From positions 124,001 through 188,000 of the forward strand of contig NZ_JAKFUM010000010.1 in assembly GCF_021732705.1 (NCBI RefSeq): a stretch of 64,000 bases of DNA, written 5' to 3'. Source of the stretch: Nevskia sp. (GTDB lineage: Bacteria > Pseudomonadota > Gammaproteobacteria > Nevskiales > Nevskiaceae). Position 1 is the stretch's first letter, and every line of letters starts with the position of its first letter. A program made the position numbers and the translations under genes. This document shows, one piece after another, positions 43,186-52,712 of the stretch. The notes beneath the pieces are model-generated. The model saw only the letters and a program-made list of their open reading frames with translations. It did not search any database and was not told where the DNA came from.

Positions 43186-44159
43186 CGCGCCTGCGCATCG
43201 CGGGCCTGCTCGCCGTTGCCGCGATCGCGACTGGCTGCGCGCCGATCGAGACCGTGCCCGAGCGTCCGTACGAACGGCCGACCGTACACCCGATCGAGCG
43301 GCGCCCGCCGGTCGCCAAGGCGCAGCCCGCGCCGGCGGACGAGAAGGACTACGCGCCGAAGGCCGACGAGATTCCGCCGGATCTCGCGTCGATTCCCGAT
43401 GCCGTGCCGCAGCCGCTCGAACGCAGCCCGTACGGCAATCCGGATTCGTACGAGGTGTTCGGCGTGCGCTACGAAATCCTGCAGAACGCGGCGGGCTTCA
43501 AGGAGCGCGGCCACGCCTCGTGGTACGGCAAGAAGTTCCACGGCCGGCGCACGTCCAGCGGTGACAAGTACGACATGTTCGCGATGACTGCCGCGCACAA
43601 GCTGCTGCCGATTCCGTCGTTCGCGCGGATCACCAACACCAGCAACGGCAAGAGCGTGATCGTGAAGATCAATGATCGCGGACCGTTCCACCCCGGCCGC
43701 ATCGTCGACCTGTCGTATGCCGCCGCGCTGAAGCTCGACATCATCAATCACGGCTCGGCCGAGGTGGAACTGGAAGTGGTCGACCCGAGCGGCAACACGC
43801 TGGTGGCCGACACTGCGCCAGCGCCCGCCAGAGTTCCGGCCAAGCCGGCGACCGCGCCAGCGCGCGCCGTGCCGGCGGTCGAGTCGCCGAACGGCCCCCC
43901 GGGCGGTCCGGTATCGGTCGCCAACCGTCCCGCGCACTTCCTGCAGGCCGGCGTCTTCAGCGATTCCCGCAATGCCTCGAATTTCCGCGAGAAACTGGCG
44001 CTGGCCGGGGTCAAGCCGCTGGTGATGAAGAGCGAATCGCGCAACGGCCGCTGGGTCTACCGCGTGCTGATCGGGCCGTTCCCGAATACCGGCACGCTGG
44101 AAAAGACCCGCGCCCGGATGACGGCCGATGGCACGCCGACGCTGCCGGTATTCGAGTGA
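43182..44159 (+). CDS. rlpA: Septal ring lytic transglycosylase RlpA
   Basis: A 325-residue outer-membrane lipoprotein (lipobox IATGC) that cuts stripped glycan strands at the septum. The double-psi beta-barrel domain is clear: GHASWYGKKFHGRRTSSGD, then VKINDRGPFHPGRIVDLS with the catalytic Asp. A Pro/Ala linker leads to a C-terminal SPOR domain (HFLQAGVFSDSRNASNF) that binds denuded septal glycans. The start overlaps the mltB stop (ATGA). Confidence 0.94.
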   Translation: MTRLRIAGLLAVAAIATGCAPIETVPERPYERPTVHPIERRPPVAKAQPAPADEKDYAPKADEIPPDLASIPDAVPQPLERSPYGNPDSYEVFGVRYEILQNAAGFKERGHASWYGKKFHGRRTSSGDKYDMFAMTAAHKLLPIPSFARITNTSNGKSVIVKINDRGPFHPGRIVDLSYAAALKLDIINHGSAEVELEVVDPSGNTLVADTAPAPARVPAKPATAPARAVPAVESPNGPPGGPVSVANRPAHFLQAGVFSDSRNASNFREKLALAGVKPLVMKSESRNGRWVYRVLIGPFPNTGTLEKTRARMTADGTPTLPVFE

Positions 44160-44339
44160 CCGGCGTCGCGTTCCGCACCATTGCTGCAGTGCGTCAGACA
44201 ACACCCTGCGTTACCATCCCGGCAGGTCGTCGCGAAGGCCGAGCCTTCGTGCCGCACGCATCGGATGCCTTGAAGCATTGCGCACGGAATTGCGCAAACC
44301 CCTGAACAAAATACGATTCCAGAACCGAAAAGCCCCCGG

Positions 44340-45533
44340 ATGAACGTCTCCCCCGTGTCTGCCCGCCGCCCGTTCCGCCACCTGCTGCTCGTTGCCGCCA
44401 CGGTGGCTGCGGTCCTCGCCCCCGTTGCCACGCCGGTCTCGGCCGCCACCATTCCCGCCGCGCCGACGATCGACGCCAAGGCCTTCGCACTGCTCGATTA
44501 CGACAGCGGCGAACTGCTGGCCGGCAACAACCCGGACGGCCGCGTCGAGCCGGCGAGCATCACCAAGGTGATGACGACCTATGTCGCATTCGACGAGATC
44601 CGGAAAGGCCGCCTGAAGCTCGACGACACCGCGCTGGTCAGCGAAAAGGCCTGGCGCCAGGGCAAGGATTCGAGCGAATCGCGCATGTTCCTGACCTTGG
44701 GCAGCCGCGTGAAGATCGAGGACCTGCTGCGCGGCATCATCATCGTCTCCGGCAACGACGCCTCGATCGTGCTGGCCGAACATCTGGCCGGCAGCGAGGA
44801 CGCCTTCGCCGACCTGATGAACGAAACCGCGAAGAAGCTCGGCATGGTCAACAGCCATTTCGTCGATGCCAGCGGCCTGCCGAATGCGGAGCACTACACC
44901 ACCGCGCACGATCTGGCGATTCTCGGCCGCGCGCTGATCCGCGACTTCCCGGAGTTCTACAAGATCTACGCCGAGCGCTCGTTCAAGTACGGCATCGAGC
45001 ACGCGCAGGAAAACCGCAACGGCCTGCTGATCAAGGACCCGACGGTCGACGGCATCAAGACCGGCCACACCAGTGCCGCCGGCTACTGCCTGCTGTCGTC
45101 GTCGGTGCGGGATGGCCGCCGCCTGATCTCGGCCGTGATGGGCGCGCCGAGCTGGGCCTATCGCGAACAGGCGAGCCTGGAATTGCTGAACTACGGCTTT
45201 CGCTTCTTCGAGACTGCCAGCCTGTTCGGCGCCACCGCGCCGGTCGGCAGTCTGAAGGTCTACAAGGGCACGGCCGACACGGTGCAGATCGGCACGCTGG
45301 AACCGCTGAAGCTGACCTTGCCGCGTGGTGCGAAGGAATCGCTGCAGATCCAGCAGCAGATCGACCCGCGCGCGATCGCCCCGCTGACCGCCGGCCAGAA
45401 GCTCGGCACGGCCACGATCTCGATCGACGGCAAGCCGCTGAAGACGATCGATCTGGTCGCGCTGACCGATGTTCCGAGCGGCGGCTTCTGGCGTCGCCTG
45501 ATCGACCAGATCAAGCTCTGGCTCGGCTTCTGA
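44340..45533 (+). CDS. dacA: D-alanyl-D-alanine carboxypeptidase (PBP5/6 type)
   Basis: A 397-residue periplasmic enzyme that trims the terminal D-Ala from peptidoglycan stems. It has a signal peptide ending near VSAATIPAA, SxxK in EPASITKVM, SxN in IIVSGNDASIVL and KTG in DGIKTGHTSAAG. The C-terminal GFWRRLIDQIKLWLGF is the amphipathic helix that holds PBP5 on the outer face of the inner membrane. It follows rlpA after 180 bp and precedes ybeD, the usual order. Confidence 0.95.
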   Translation: MNVSPVSARRPFRHLLLVAATVAAVLAPVATPVSAATIPAAPTIDAKAFALLDYDSGELLAGNNPDGRVEPASITKVMTTYVAFDEIRKGRLKLDDTALVSEKAWRQGKDSSESRMFLTLGSRVKIEDLLRGIIIVSGNDASIVLAEHLAGSEDAFADLMNETAKKLGMVNSHFVDASGLPNAEHYTTAHDLAILGRALIRDFPEFYKIYAERSFKYGIEHAQENRNGLLIKDPTVDGIKTGHTSAAGYCLLSSSVRDGRRLISAVMGAPSWAYREQASLELLNYGFRFFETASLFGATAPVGSLKVYKGTADTVQIGTLEPLKLTLPRGAKESLQIQQQIDPRAIAPLTAGQKLGTATISIDGKPLKTIDLVALTDVPSGGFWRRLIDQIKLWLGF

Positions 45534-45601
45534 GCCCGGCTCGCTGCTCGATCACGGCTTCGCCAGTCCCTGCTTTCGATACTGCTGATCGAGATTCGTC
45601 G

Positions 45602-45895
45602 ATGAACGACGCCGCGCCGCAACCCGAAACCCCGGCCGCGCCAGCGGGACTCGTCTACCCCTGCGAGTTCCCGCTGAAGGTCTTCATCCGCCCGGACGAG
45701 GAAGCGGCCGCGCGCATCGCCAAGCTGGCACACGAGCAGCTCGCCGTCGGTGCGGTGATCACCACGTCGCGCCGGCTGTCGAGCACCGGCAAGTATCTGG
45801 CGCTGACCCTGAACTTCGTCGCCGAAGACGCCGATCACGCCAACCGCGTGATCAAGGCGGTGATGGCCGATCCCGGCGTGCTGCTGGCCTTGTAG
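45602..45895 (+). CDS. ybeD: DUF493 / YbeD family protein
   Basis: A 97-residue ACT-like small protein of the YbeD family, conserved between dacA and lipB in Gammaproteobacteria, where it is thought to influence lipoate metabolism. YPCEFPLKVFIRPDEE and SSTGKYLALTLNFVAED are typical. The N-terminal 20 residues are an extra Pro/Ala stretch. Function is not firmly known even in E. coli. Confidence 0.9.
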   Translation: MNDAAPQPETPAAPAGLVYPCEFPLKVFIRPDEEAAARIAKLAHEQLAVGAVITTSRRLSSTGKYLALTLNFVAEDADHANRVIKAVMADPGVLLAL

Positions 45896-45919
45896 CTTCT
45901 CCGCAGCACGGAGGCCGTC

Positions 45920-46195
45920 ATGGACGACGTCATCGATCTCCTCGATTCCCTGATTCGGCCGCTGTTGCGGCTGATCGTGCTGCTCGTGCGGGGCCTGTGG
46001 TGGGCCGCCCACGATTTGATCTTCGAAACGATCTGCTGGGGCACCGGCTGGCTGGTGCTTCGGATCGTCACGCTCGGCCGCTGGCCCACTGTCGGGATTG
46101 CGGAACCGCACAAGATGGGCGACGCAGACGCCATGCTGATCGCCTTGCTCGGTCTCGCGGTGCTCGTCGCAGCCGGCTACTGGTTCTGGCCGTGA
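45920..46195 (+). CDS. Small hydrophobic membrane protein, unknown
   Basis: A 91-residue protein with two or three hydrophobic stretches (PLLRLIVLLVRGLWWAAHDL, then TICWGTGWLVLRIVTLG, and AMLIALLGLAVLVAAGYWFW at the C-terminus). No family recognised. The ATG follows GGAGG (ACGGAGGCCGTC), a strong site. It lies 24 bp after ybeD, in the slot where lipB is normally found, and probably belongs to the same transcript. Confidence 0.72.
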   Translation: MDDVIDLLDSLIRPLLRLIVLLVRGLWWAAHDLIFETICWGTGWLVLRIVTLGRWPTVGIAEPHKMGDADAMLIALLGLAVLVAAGYWFWP

Positions 46196-46228
46196 CCCGT
46201 CCCGGCGGCGCGCCGACGCCACGGATTC

Positions 46229-46387
46229 ATGGCCGGGCAGACCGCCGTTCCGGATGACTTCGCCTGCATGGGTGAGGCGGAGATCGAACCGCTGTTCGGG
46301 GTCTGCGCGAGCGCACGGGCGGTGAACCTGCTGCTGACTCAAGATGCCGTCGTGGCCCGCTATCAGAGACCGATCCGGCTGGTGTGA
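46229..46387 (+). CDS. Doubtful 52-residue ORF
   Basis: Absent from the ORF track. ATG at 46229 gives a 52-residue reading (MAGQTAVPDDFACMGEAEIE...), ending TGA at 46387. No Shine-Dalgarno site and no homology recognised. Codon third positions look GC-rich as in real genes, but the evidence is thin. It could be a gene remnant. Confidence 0.25.
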   Translation: MAGQTAVPDDFACMGEAEIEPLFGVCASARAVNLLLTQDAVVARYQRPIRLV

Positions 46388-46480
46388 TGCGGGTCTCCAG
46401 CGCGCCGATGCTGAATCGACCGATATTCCGTTGCGGTAGATTAAATCCGTCGTTCGCATTTCCACGGACAGGAGGCTCGA

Positions 46481-47869
46481 ATGTCGTTGATCCGCAAGAC
46501 CCTGAAAGTCACTGGCTGGATCACCGGCGCCGCTGCCGTCGGCGCGGCCGCGGTGGTATTGGCAAACGCGTTTGACGAGCCGCTGGCGCCTGAAGTCAAG
46601 GCGCTGCTGGCACGGCCAGCGCCGCAGGTTGCGGAAGCCGACAATCTGCTGAACGCGCTGATCGGCTTCCCGATCGTCAGCGCTGATGTGGCTGAAAACG
46701 AGGCGTTCTGGCGCATCGGCGTGCGCAAGCGAGCGATCCGTCGTGTCGCTGCGGACAACGACGCGCGCCAGCACGCGTACGACGTGACGGGCGACGAACG
46801 GACGCTGCGCCTGATCGGCGACCGCACACTGCTGTGCCCCCGCGATGCCCTCAGCGACCCAACCTGCCTGTCGACGGTGGCGGCCCACCGCGATGCCGTC
46901 GAGCAACTGCTGACCGACAACGCCGAATGGCTGCGCCGCTTCCATGCCTTGCAGCGCTATTCGACCTTTGCCGCCGATGCGCCGATCTCGTGGGCCGATC
47001 CTTGGCTTCCATCGTCGGAAGTCAGCACCGGCCATGCGCTGGCCCGAACCGAGATCGCGCTGCAATGGGTCCGCGGCGATCGGGCGGCGGCCGTCGCCAA
47101 TCTCGCGGCTGATCTGCAGTTCTGGCGGCACTTTCTGGCGTCGACCGACGCCTATCTGATCGACAAGTTCGTCGCCGCTGCCGGCTATCGCGACAGTCTG
47201 CTGCTGGCAGCAACAGTGCTGCGCACGCAGGCGCTGTCGCCGGATGAAGTGGCGATGCTGGAACCAGCACTGGCGCCGCTGCCGCAAGCAGCGGTATCGC
47301 TGGTATCGGCCATCGACCGCGAGTTCGACTACTTCAACGCCGCGTTGATCGCGACCCTTGCCGCACCCGCCGCGTCACTCGCGATCGACGAGGACGGCGA
47401 ACCGTCGAAGCTGGCCGGCATCCGCAATGTCATTGCGCGCTACTTCACGCTGCCGAACGCCACGCTGAACCGTCGCTTTCGCCGTGTACAAACGGACATC
47501 GCCGCCACGCGCAACTGCGCGCAGAGTGCGGCCGATTCAGCCCCAGAAGCCGAGTTCAGCTTCGCAGAACGCCTTTACAACCCGGTCGGCAACACGATTG
47601 CCGACGTCGGCGCGCCCGGCTATGGCGACTATGCGAAGCGTCTGTGTGACCTCGACGGCCTGAACCGCATCGTCGGCCTGCAACTGGCGATGGCGCGGCT
47701 GCCGCAGCCACCGGCCGATGCCGCGGCCGTCGCCGCCTTCGTGCAGACTGCCGATGCCCGCTTTGCCGATCCGTACACCGGCGCGCCGATGCAGGTCGAT
47801 GGTCAGCGTCGCGTCCGCTTCGAGGCGCGCGACCCGCGAATGAAGGCCTTTCTGCCCTGGCCGATCTGA
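46481..47869 (+). CDS. Membrane-anchored protein of unknown function
   Basis: A 462-residue protein with one N-terminal membrane segment ([20 protein letters not shown]) and a large, mostly helical periplasmic body rich in Ala, Asp and Arg. No family recognised. Three of its few Cys residues lie in [14 protein letters not shown] and RNCAQSA and could pair in the periplasm. It has GGAGG (CAGGAGGCTCG) before the ATG. It sits between ybeD and lipB, interrupting a pairing that is normally tight, and may be lineage-specific. Confidence 0.75.
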   Translation: MSLIRKTLKVTGWITGAAAVGAAAVVLANAFDEPLAPEVKALLARPAPQVAEADNLLNALIGFPIVSADVAENEAFWRIGVRKRAIRRVAADNDARQHAYDVTGDERTLRLIGDRTLLCPRDALSDPTCLSTVAAHRDAVEQLLTDNAEWLRRFHALQRYSTFAADAPISWADPWLPSSEVSTGHALARTEIALQWVRGDRAAAVANLAADLQFWRHFLASTDAYLIDKFVAAAGYRDSLLLAATVLRTQALSPDEVAMLEPALAPLPQAAVSLVSAIDREFDYFNAALIATLAAPAASLAIDEDGEPSKLAGIRNVIARYFTLPNATLNRRFRRVQTDIAATRNCAQSAADSAPEAEFSFAERLYNPVGNTIADVGAPGYGDYAKRLCDLDGLNRIVGLQLAMARLPQPPADAAAVAAFVQTADARFADPYTGAPMQVDGQRRVRFEARDPRMKAFLPWPI

Positions 47870-47919
47870 GAAGATCACGCCCGGCGCCGCTGCGGCGCGA
47901 TGCCCTGCCCGCGTCATCC

Positions 47920-48588
47920 ATGCTGATTCGCTCCCTCGGCACCCGCGACTACACCGAAACCTACGACGCGATGCGCGCCTTCACCGCCGCGCGCGCGTCG
48001 GACGCCGAAGATGAGCTGTGGCTGGTCGAACATCCGCCGGTGTTCACGCAGGGTCAGGCCGGCAAGGCGGAGCATGTGCTGGCACCCGGTGATATCCCGA
48101 TCGTGCAGAGCAATCGCGGCGGTCAGGTGACATACCACGGTCCCGGGCAGGTCGTGATCTACGTGCTGGTCGACATCGCGCGGCGCGGCTACGGCATCCG
48201 CGCGCTGGTCACGCGGCTGGAAAACGCGATGATCGCGACCCTGGCCGAATTCGGAATTGCCGCCGCGGCCCGCGCCGACGCGCCGGGCGTGTACGTCAGC
48301 GGACCATTCGCGGACGATCCGCGGCCGGACGCGCCACCGCGCAAGATCGGCTCGCTCGGCCTGCGCGTCAGCCGCGGCTGCAGCTATCACGGCCTGTCGC
48401 TGAACGTGGCGATGGATCTGGAACCGTTCTCGCGGATCAATCCCTGTGGCCTGATCAACATGCGGATGACGCAGGTCTGCGAGCTGATCGATGGAGCCGC
48501 CGCGGCTCCGCTGGCGGCGCTGCGCGGGCCGGATGGCGTCGCAATCGTGCAGCAGTCGCTCATCCGGCAGCTGACCGCACATCTCTGA
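47920..48588 (+). CDS. lipB: Lipoyl(octanoyl) transferase
   Basis: Transfers octanoate from acyl carrier protein to lipoyl domains of pyruvate and 2-oxoglutarate dehydrogenases. The 222-residue enzyme has the substrate loop [20 protein letters not shown], the catalytic Lys in KIGSLGLRV and Cys in [11 protein letters not shown]-type sequence. Its usual partner lipA does not follow within the window; the next gene is mlaF. The ATG at 47920 is the only good start. Confidence 0.95.
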   Translation: MLIRSLGTRDYTETYDAMRAFTAARASDAEDELWLVEHPPVFTQGQAGKAEHVLAPGDIPIVQSNRGGQVTYHGPGQVVIYVLVDIARRGYGIRALVTRLENAMIATLAEFGIAAAARADAPGVYVSGPFADDPRPDAPPRKIGSLGLRVSRGCSYHGLSLNVAMDLEPFSRINPCGLINMRMTQVCELIDGAAAAPLAALRGPDGVAIVQQSLIRQLTAHL

Positions 48589-48673
48589 ACAGCGGCTTCG
48601 GCGCGCCGGCCGATCCCCCGAACGACAGAGGAACGATTCCGGATTCGGAGCCTCCAAGCGACAGGGCATCGCG

Positions 48674-48679
48674 TATAGT
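48674..48679 (+). promoter_or_regulatory. Possible -10 box upstream of mlaF
   Basis: TATAGT, one mismatch from TATAAT, lies 39 bases before the mlaF ATG in the 130-bp gap after lipB. No convincing -35 is present 16-18 bases upstream (CCTCCA at 48651). Confidence 0.35.
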
Positions 48680-48718
48680 TCGCGGCTGTCCTCGTCCCAT
48701 CCGCCCCCGATCGATCCG

Positions 48719-49537
48719 ATGACAACCGCCGCCACCGACCCGCTGGTCCGCATCCGGTCGATGCACTTCGCGTTCGGTCCGAAAGTGATCTACGACGGCA
48801 TCGATCTCGACATCGTCCGCGGCAAGATCACCGCCATCCTCGGCCCGAGCGGCACCGGCAAGACCACCCTGCTGCGCCTGATCGGCGGCCAGTGGAAACC
48901 GGACGCCGGCACGATCGAGTTCGACGGCATCAACGTCCACAGCCTGTCGCGCAAGCCCCTGTTCGACCTGCGCAAACGCATGGGCCTGCTGTTCCAGAGC
49001 GGCGCCTTGCTGACCGATCTCACGGTTTTCGAGAACGTGGCGTTTCCGCTGCGCGAGCACACGGCGTTTCCGGAGTCGATGATCCGCGATCTGGTGCTGA
49101 TGAAGCTCGAAGCGGTTGGCCTGCGCGGCGCGGCCAAGCTCTACCCAAGCGAGATTTCCGGCGGCATGGCGCGGCGCGTGGCACTGGCCCGCGCGATCGC
49201 GCTGGAGCCGGACATGATCATGTACGACGAGCCGTTCACCGGTCAGGACCCGATCTCGATGGGTGTCTTGATCCGCCTGATCCAGGGCCTGAACCGCTCG
49301 CTGAACCTGACCTCGGTGATCGTCACGCATGACGTCGAGGACGTGATGCGGATCGCCGATTACGTCTACGTGCTGTCCGGCGGCAAGGTGCTCGATCACG
49401 GCACGCCGGCCGAGGTGCAGCAGTCGAAATCCGATCTCGTGCGGCAGTTCCTCAGCGGCGAGGCCGATGGCCCGGTGTCGTTCCACTACAAGGCGGCACG
49501 CCGCTATGCCGACGATCTGATGGCGGGCCGCGAATGA
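48719..49537 (+). CDS. mlaF: Phospholipid ABC transporter ATP-binding subunit MlaF
   Basis: The 272-residue ATPase of the inner-membrane MlaFEDB complex, which moves phospholipids between inner and outer membranes. Walker A is GPSGTGKTTLL, the signature SEISGGMARRVALARA, Walker B MIMYDEPFTGQD and the switch His in IVTHDVEDV. It overlaps mlaE by four bases (ATGA). Confidence 0.95.
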   Translation: MTTAATDPLVRIRSMHFAFGPKVIYDGIDLDIVRGKITAILGPSGTGKTTLLRLIGGQWKPDAGTIEFDGINVHSLSRKPLFDLRKRMGLLFQSGALLTDLTVFENVAFPLREHTAFPESMIRDLVLMKLEAVGLRGAAKLYPSEISGGMARRVALARAIALEPDMIMYDEPFTGQDPISMGVLIRLIQGLNRSLNLTSVIVTHDVEDVMRIADYVYVLSGGKVLDHGTPAEVQQSKSDLVRQFLSGEADGPVSFHYKAARRYADDLMAGRE

Positions 49538-50298
49538 ACGTTCTGTCGCCGCTGTTCGACAGCCTGCGCGGTCTCGGTCGCGCCACGCTGTTCCTGCTGA
49601 CGATTCTGGCCGGCATTCCGGCGGCGCTGCTGCGACCGCGGCTGGTGTTCCAGCAGGTCTACTCGGTCGGCGTGCTGTCGTTGATCATCATCGTGGTGTC
49701 CGGCAGCTTCATCGGCATGGTGCTGGCGCTGCAGGGCTATCGCACCCTGGTGAACTTCGGCGCGGCATCGAGCCTCGGCGTGCTGGTGGCGCTGTCGATC
49801 GTCCGCGAGCTGGGCCCGGTGGTTACGGCGCTGCTGTTCGCCGGCCGCGCCGGCTCCGCGCTCGCCGCGGAAATCGGCCTGATGAAGGCGACCGACCAGT
49901 TGTCCGGCATGGAAATGATGGCGGTCGATCCGATCAAGCGGGTGATCGCGCCGCGCTTCATCGCCGGCATCATCGCCATGCCGCTGCTGGCGTCGATCTT
50001 CGCGATGATGTCGATCGGCGTCGCCGGCGGCCATGCCGTCGGTGTCGAACTGCTCGGTGTGGATGCCGGCTCGTACTGGTCGCAGATCCACCAGGCCATG
50101 CATGGCGCCGACATCCGCGACATGCTGATCAAGGCCACCGTGTTCGGGCTGGCGATCAGCTGGATCGCGGTCTACCAGGGCTATCACGCCGCGCCGACGT
50201 CCGAAGGCGTGTCGCGCGCCACGACCTCGACCGTGGTGGTGTCGTCGCTGGCGATCCTGGCGCTCGATTTCGTGCTGACCGCCTTCATGTTCCATTAA
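49534..50298 (+). CDS. mlaE: Phospholipid ABC transporter permease MlaE
   Basis: A 254-residue inner-membrane permease of the MlaE family with five or six helices. Family motifs IVRELGPVVTALLFAGRAGS and the coupling-helix region AEIGLMKATDQLSGMEMMAV are clear. It starts within the mlaF stop codon and is followed by mlaD after 27 bp. Confidence 0.95.
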   Translation: MNVLSPLFDSLRGLGRATLFLLTILAGIPAALLRPRLVFQQVYSVGVLSLIIIVVSGSFIGMVLALQGYRTLVNFGAASSLGVLVALSIVRELGPVVTALLFAGRAGSALAAEIGLMKATDQLSGMEMMAVDPIKRVIAPRFIAGIIAMPLLASIFAMMSIGVAGGHAVGVELLGVDAGSYWSQIHQAMHGADIRDMLIKATVFGLAISWIAVYQGYHAAPTSEGVSRATTSTVVVSSLAILALDFVLTAFMFH

Positions 50299-50325
50299 GC
50301 CGTCTGTGCCCAGACTGGAAATATC

Positions 50326-50844
50326 ATGCAAACGAGAAGTCTAGAACTGCTGGTCGGATTGTTCGTCAGCCTCGGCATCGCCGCGGTGTTCATCCTGACG
50401 TTCCGCGTCGCCAGCCTCGACAAGGTCGGCGACAGCGGCACCAGCTACCGGGTGACGGCGAAGTTCGAGAACACCGGCTCGCTCGGCACCGGTTCGTCGG
50501 TGAAACTGTCGGGTGTCCGCATCGGCCGCGTGCGCAGCGTGACCATCGACCCGCAGACGTTCCAGGCGGTGGTGACGATGGAAATCGACGGCGCGCGGAA
50601 CAACATTCCGGCCGACTCCAACGTCAAGATCCTGACCGCCGGCCTGCTCGGCGAACAGTATCTGGGCATCGAGCCGGGCGGCGATCCGGAGCCGCTGAAG
50701 GATGGCAGCGAAATTCAGTTCACCCAGTCCGCGCTGGTGCTCGAAAACCTGATCGGCCAGTTCCTGACCTCGTTCACGCAGAAGGAACCGGCTGCCGCGA
50801 AGGCGGCCGAACCCGCGGCGGCGCCAGCCGCGGCGACGCCCTGA
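50326..50844 (+). CDS. mlaD: MCE-domain phospholipid transport protein MlaD
   Basis: A 172-residue protein anchored by one N-terminal helix (LELLVGLFVSLGIAAVFILT), with a single periplasmic MCE domain (AKFENTGSLGTGSSVKLSGV; LTAGLLGEQYLGIEPGGD). MlaD forms a hexameric ring over MlaE through which lipids pass. The C-terminal tail is Ala/Pro-rich. The length is close to E. coli MlaD (183). Confidence 0.94.
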   Translation: MQTRSLELLVGLFVSLGIAAVFILTFRVASLDKVGDSGTSYRVTAKFENTGSLGTGSSVKLSGVRIGRVRSVTIDPQTFQAVVTMEIDGARNNIPADSNVKILTAGLLGEQYLGIEPGGDPEPLKDGSEIQFTQSALVLENLIGQFLTSFTQKEPAAAKAAEPAAAPAAATP

Positions 50845-50905
50845 CGCCAACGCAATCCCGAACTAAAGGACCCGCCCCCGCGCGTCCGAACAAGGAGAGA
50901 CGCTC

Positions 50906-51532
50906 ATGCTGAAACGATTGTTTGCCCTGCTGGTCCTCGCCGTCGGCGTCAACGCCACGGCCACGGCTGCCACCACGCCGGATCAGGCGCTGCGCGGCAC
51001 GACCGAGCAGATCCAGAAGCAGATCCAGGCCAACTACAAGGACTATCGCGCCGATCTGAACAAGTTCTACGGCGTGGTCGATCAGGTCGTCGTGCCGCGC
51101 TTCGACGTGCCGTACATCGCGCAGCTGGTGCTGGCGACGAACTATGCGGCGGCGACGCCGGATCAGCGCACGCGCTTCGCCAACTCGTTCAAGAACATGC
51201 TGGTGCGCGCCTACGCCAACGCCATGCTCGACAACTACGACTCGATCCAGATCGAGTGGCTGCCGGTGCGCCCGTCGGATGACGGCAAGACCGCGCTGGT
51301 CAACACCAGCATGAAGTCCGGCAGCGGCAAGGCTTACGCCATCGGCTTCCGCGTTCGCAAGGTGGCGGATGACTGGAAGGTGTTCGACATCGTCGTCGAG
51401 AACCTGTCGCTGATCACCAACTTCCGCACGCAGCTCAATGCCGAGATCAAGAAGAACGGCCTCGAGAACGTCATCGTGCGGATGGAAAAGGGCGATTTCG
51501 TCGACACCGCGACCAACACCGGCGGCAAGTGA
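50906..51532 (+). CDS. mlaC: Periplasmic phospholipid carrier MlaC
   Basis: A 208-residue soluble periplasmic lipid shuttle (Toluene tolerance Ttg2/MlaC family) between MlaD and MlaA. It has a signal peptide (LFALLVLAVGVNATATAA) and typical segments such as FDVPYIAQLVLATNYAAATP and WKVFDIVVENLSLITNFRTQ. AAGGAGAG precedes the ATG, the best Shine-Dalgarno site of the operon. mlaB overlaps its end. Confidence 0.94.
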   Translation: MLKRLFALLVLAVGVNATATAATTPDQALRGTTEQIQKQIQANYKDYRADLNKFYGVVDQVVVPRFDVPYIAQLVLATNYAAATPDQRTRFANSFKNMLVRAYANAMLDNYDSIQIEWLPVRPSDDGKTALVNTSMKSGSGKAYAIGFRVRKVADDWKVFDIVVENLSLITNFRTQLNAEIKKNGLENVIVRMEKGDFVDTATNTGGK

Positions 51533-51804
51533 CGGCCATGGCAGGCGCCGCCGTGCTCGAAGGCGAGCTGAGCTTTGCCCGCGTGCCGCAGTGGCTGGCG
51601 CAGGCGGCGGCGCTGTCGGCGAACGACACGCTCGACTTGAGCCGCGTCACGCGGGCAGACTCCGCGGGGCTGGCGCTGCTGCTGGAACTGACGCGCCGCG
51701 CCAAGGCGCGCGGGGCCGTGCTGAAGCTGCAGGGCGCACCGGATCAGGTCATCGATCTGGCGCGCTTCTTCGGTCTGCAGGCGATACTGGGGTTTGATCG
51801 CTGA
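51529..51804 (+). CDS. mlaB: STAS-domain protein MlaB
   Basis: A 91-residue STAS-domain protein that binds MlaF on the cytoplasmic side and stabilises the complex. The STAS motif TLDLSRVTRADSAGLALLLE includes the expected Asp-Ser-Ala. Two starts are possible: GTG at 51529, overlapping the mlaC stop (GTGA), or ATG at 51538. Confidence 0.88.
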   Translation: MTAMAGAAVLEGELSFARVPQWLAQAAALSANDTLDLSRVTRADSAGLALLLELTRRAKARGAVLKLQGAPDQVIDLARFFGLQAILGFDR

Positions 51805-51920
51805 CCACGCCGGCCGGCCGGCCCGGACGGGCCCGCGCTTTTCACGAGCCGGGTGCGAACGCGTCGGCACTGCGTTTGGGGGTGGCCATGCCATGGCAAC
51901 GAGCATTCAGGGAGCGTGAC

Positions 51921-52712
51921 ATGAGACTTGTGGGAATTTCGCTGCTGATCGCCACGCTGGCCGTGGCCGGCTGCGCCCATCGCCCCGCCGACGATCCGGC
52001 CGACCCGCTGGAGCCGGTCAACCGCGCTGTCTTCAAGTTCAACGAAACCGCCGACAAGTACGCCTTGCGTCCGGTGGCGAAGGTCTACGCCGACATCACG
52101 CCCGCACCGGCACGGCAAGGCATCACCAATTTCTTCGACAACCTTCAGGAACCGCGCAACATCGTCAACGCGATCCTGCAGGCCAAGTTCGTGCAGGCCG
52201 GCAAGAATCTCGGTCGTCTGCTGCTGAATTCGACGGCCGGTCTCGCCGGCTTCGTCGACGTGGCGACCGAAGTCGGCCTGGAAAAGCATGAGGAAGGCCT
52301 CGGCCAGACGCTCGGCTACTGGGGCGTCGGCGAAGGCTGGTATCTGATGCTGCCGCTGCTCGGCCCGAGCACGAACCGCGATCTGGTCGGCTTCGCCGGC
52401 GACAGCTTCGTCAATCCGTCGTTCTACCTGCCCGGGCGCTACGACGTGTATTCGATCAGCGCCAACGCGGTGAATCTGGTCAATACCCGCGCCAACTTTC
52501 TCGCGGCGGACGGCATCCTGCAGCAGCAGTTCGACCGCTACCTGTTCGTGCGCACGGCCTATCTGCAGCAGCGCTGGAACCTGATCCACGACGGCAATCC
52601 GCCGCTCGAGGGCTTCGAACTGCCGCCGGACGAGCCGATCGACGCGCCGACCAGCAACCCGCAGGTGACGCCGCTGGCTCCGGCGAGCGAGCCCGCCGAA
52701 GCCCCGAAGTAG
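51921..52712 (+). CDS. mlaA: Outer-membrane lipoprotein MlaA (VacJ)
   Basis: A 263-residue lipoprotein (lipobox VAGC) that forms the outer-membrane channel removing misplaced phospholipids from the outer leaflet and handing them to MlaC. The sequences DPLEPVNRAVFKFNETADKY and TLGYWGVGEGWYLMLPLLGP are family hallmarks. The ATG at 51921 has AGGGAG upstream and opens the signal peptide; 51876 is too early. It is 116 bp after mlaB, whereas in E. coli mlaA lies elsewhere. Confidence 0.95.
   Translation: MRLVGISLLIATLAVAGCAHRPADDPADPLEPVNRAVFKFNETADKYALRPVAKVYADITPAPARQGITNFFDNLQEPRNIVNAILQAKFVQAGKNLGRLLLNSTAGLAGFVDVATEVGLEKHEEGLGQTLGYWGVGEGWYLMLPLLGPSTNRDLVGFAGDSFVNPSFYLPGRYDVYSISANAVNLVNTRANFLAADGILQQQFDRYLFVRTAYLQQRWNLIHDGNPPLEGFELPPDEPIDAPTSNPQVTPLAPASEPAEAPK

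Noticed and set aside
45260-47287. 675-codon ORF on the minus strand crossing four plus-strand genes
   Set aside because: It runs antisense through dacA, ybeD and two further genes, and shows no domain.
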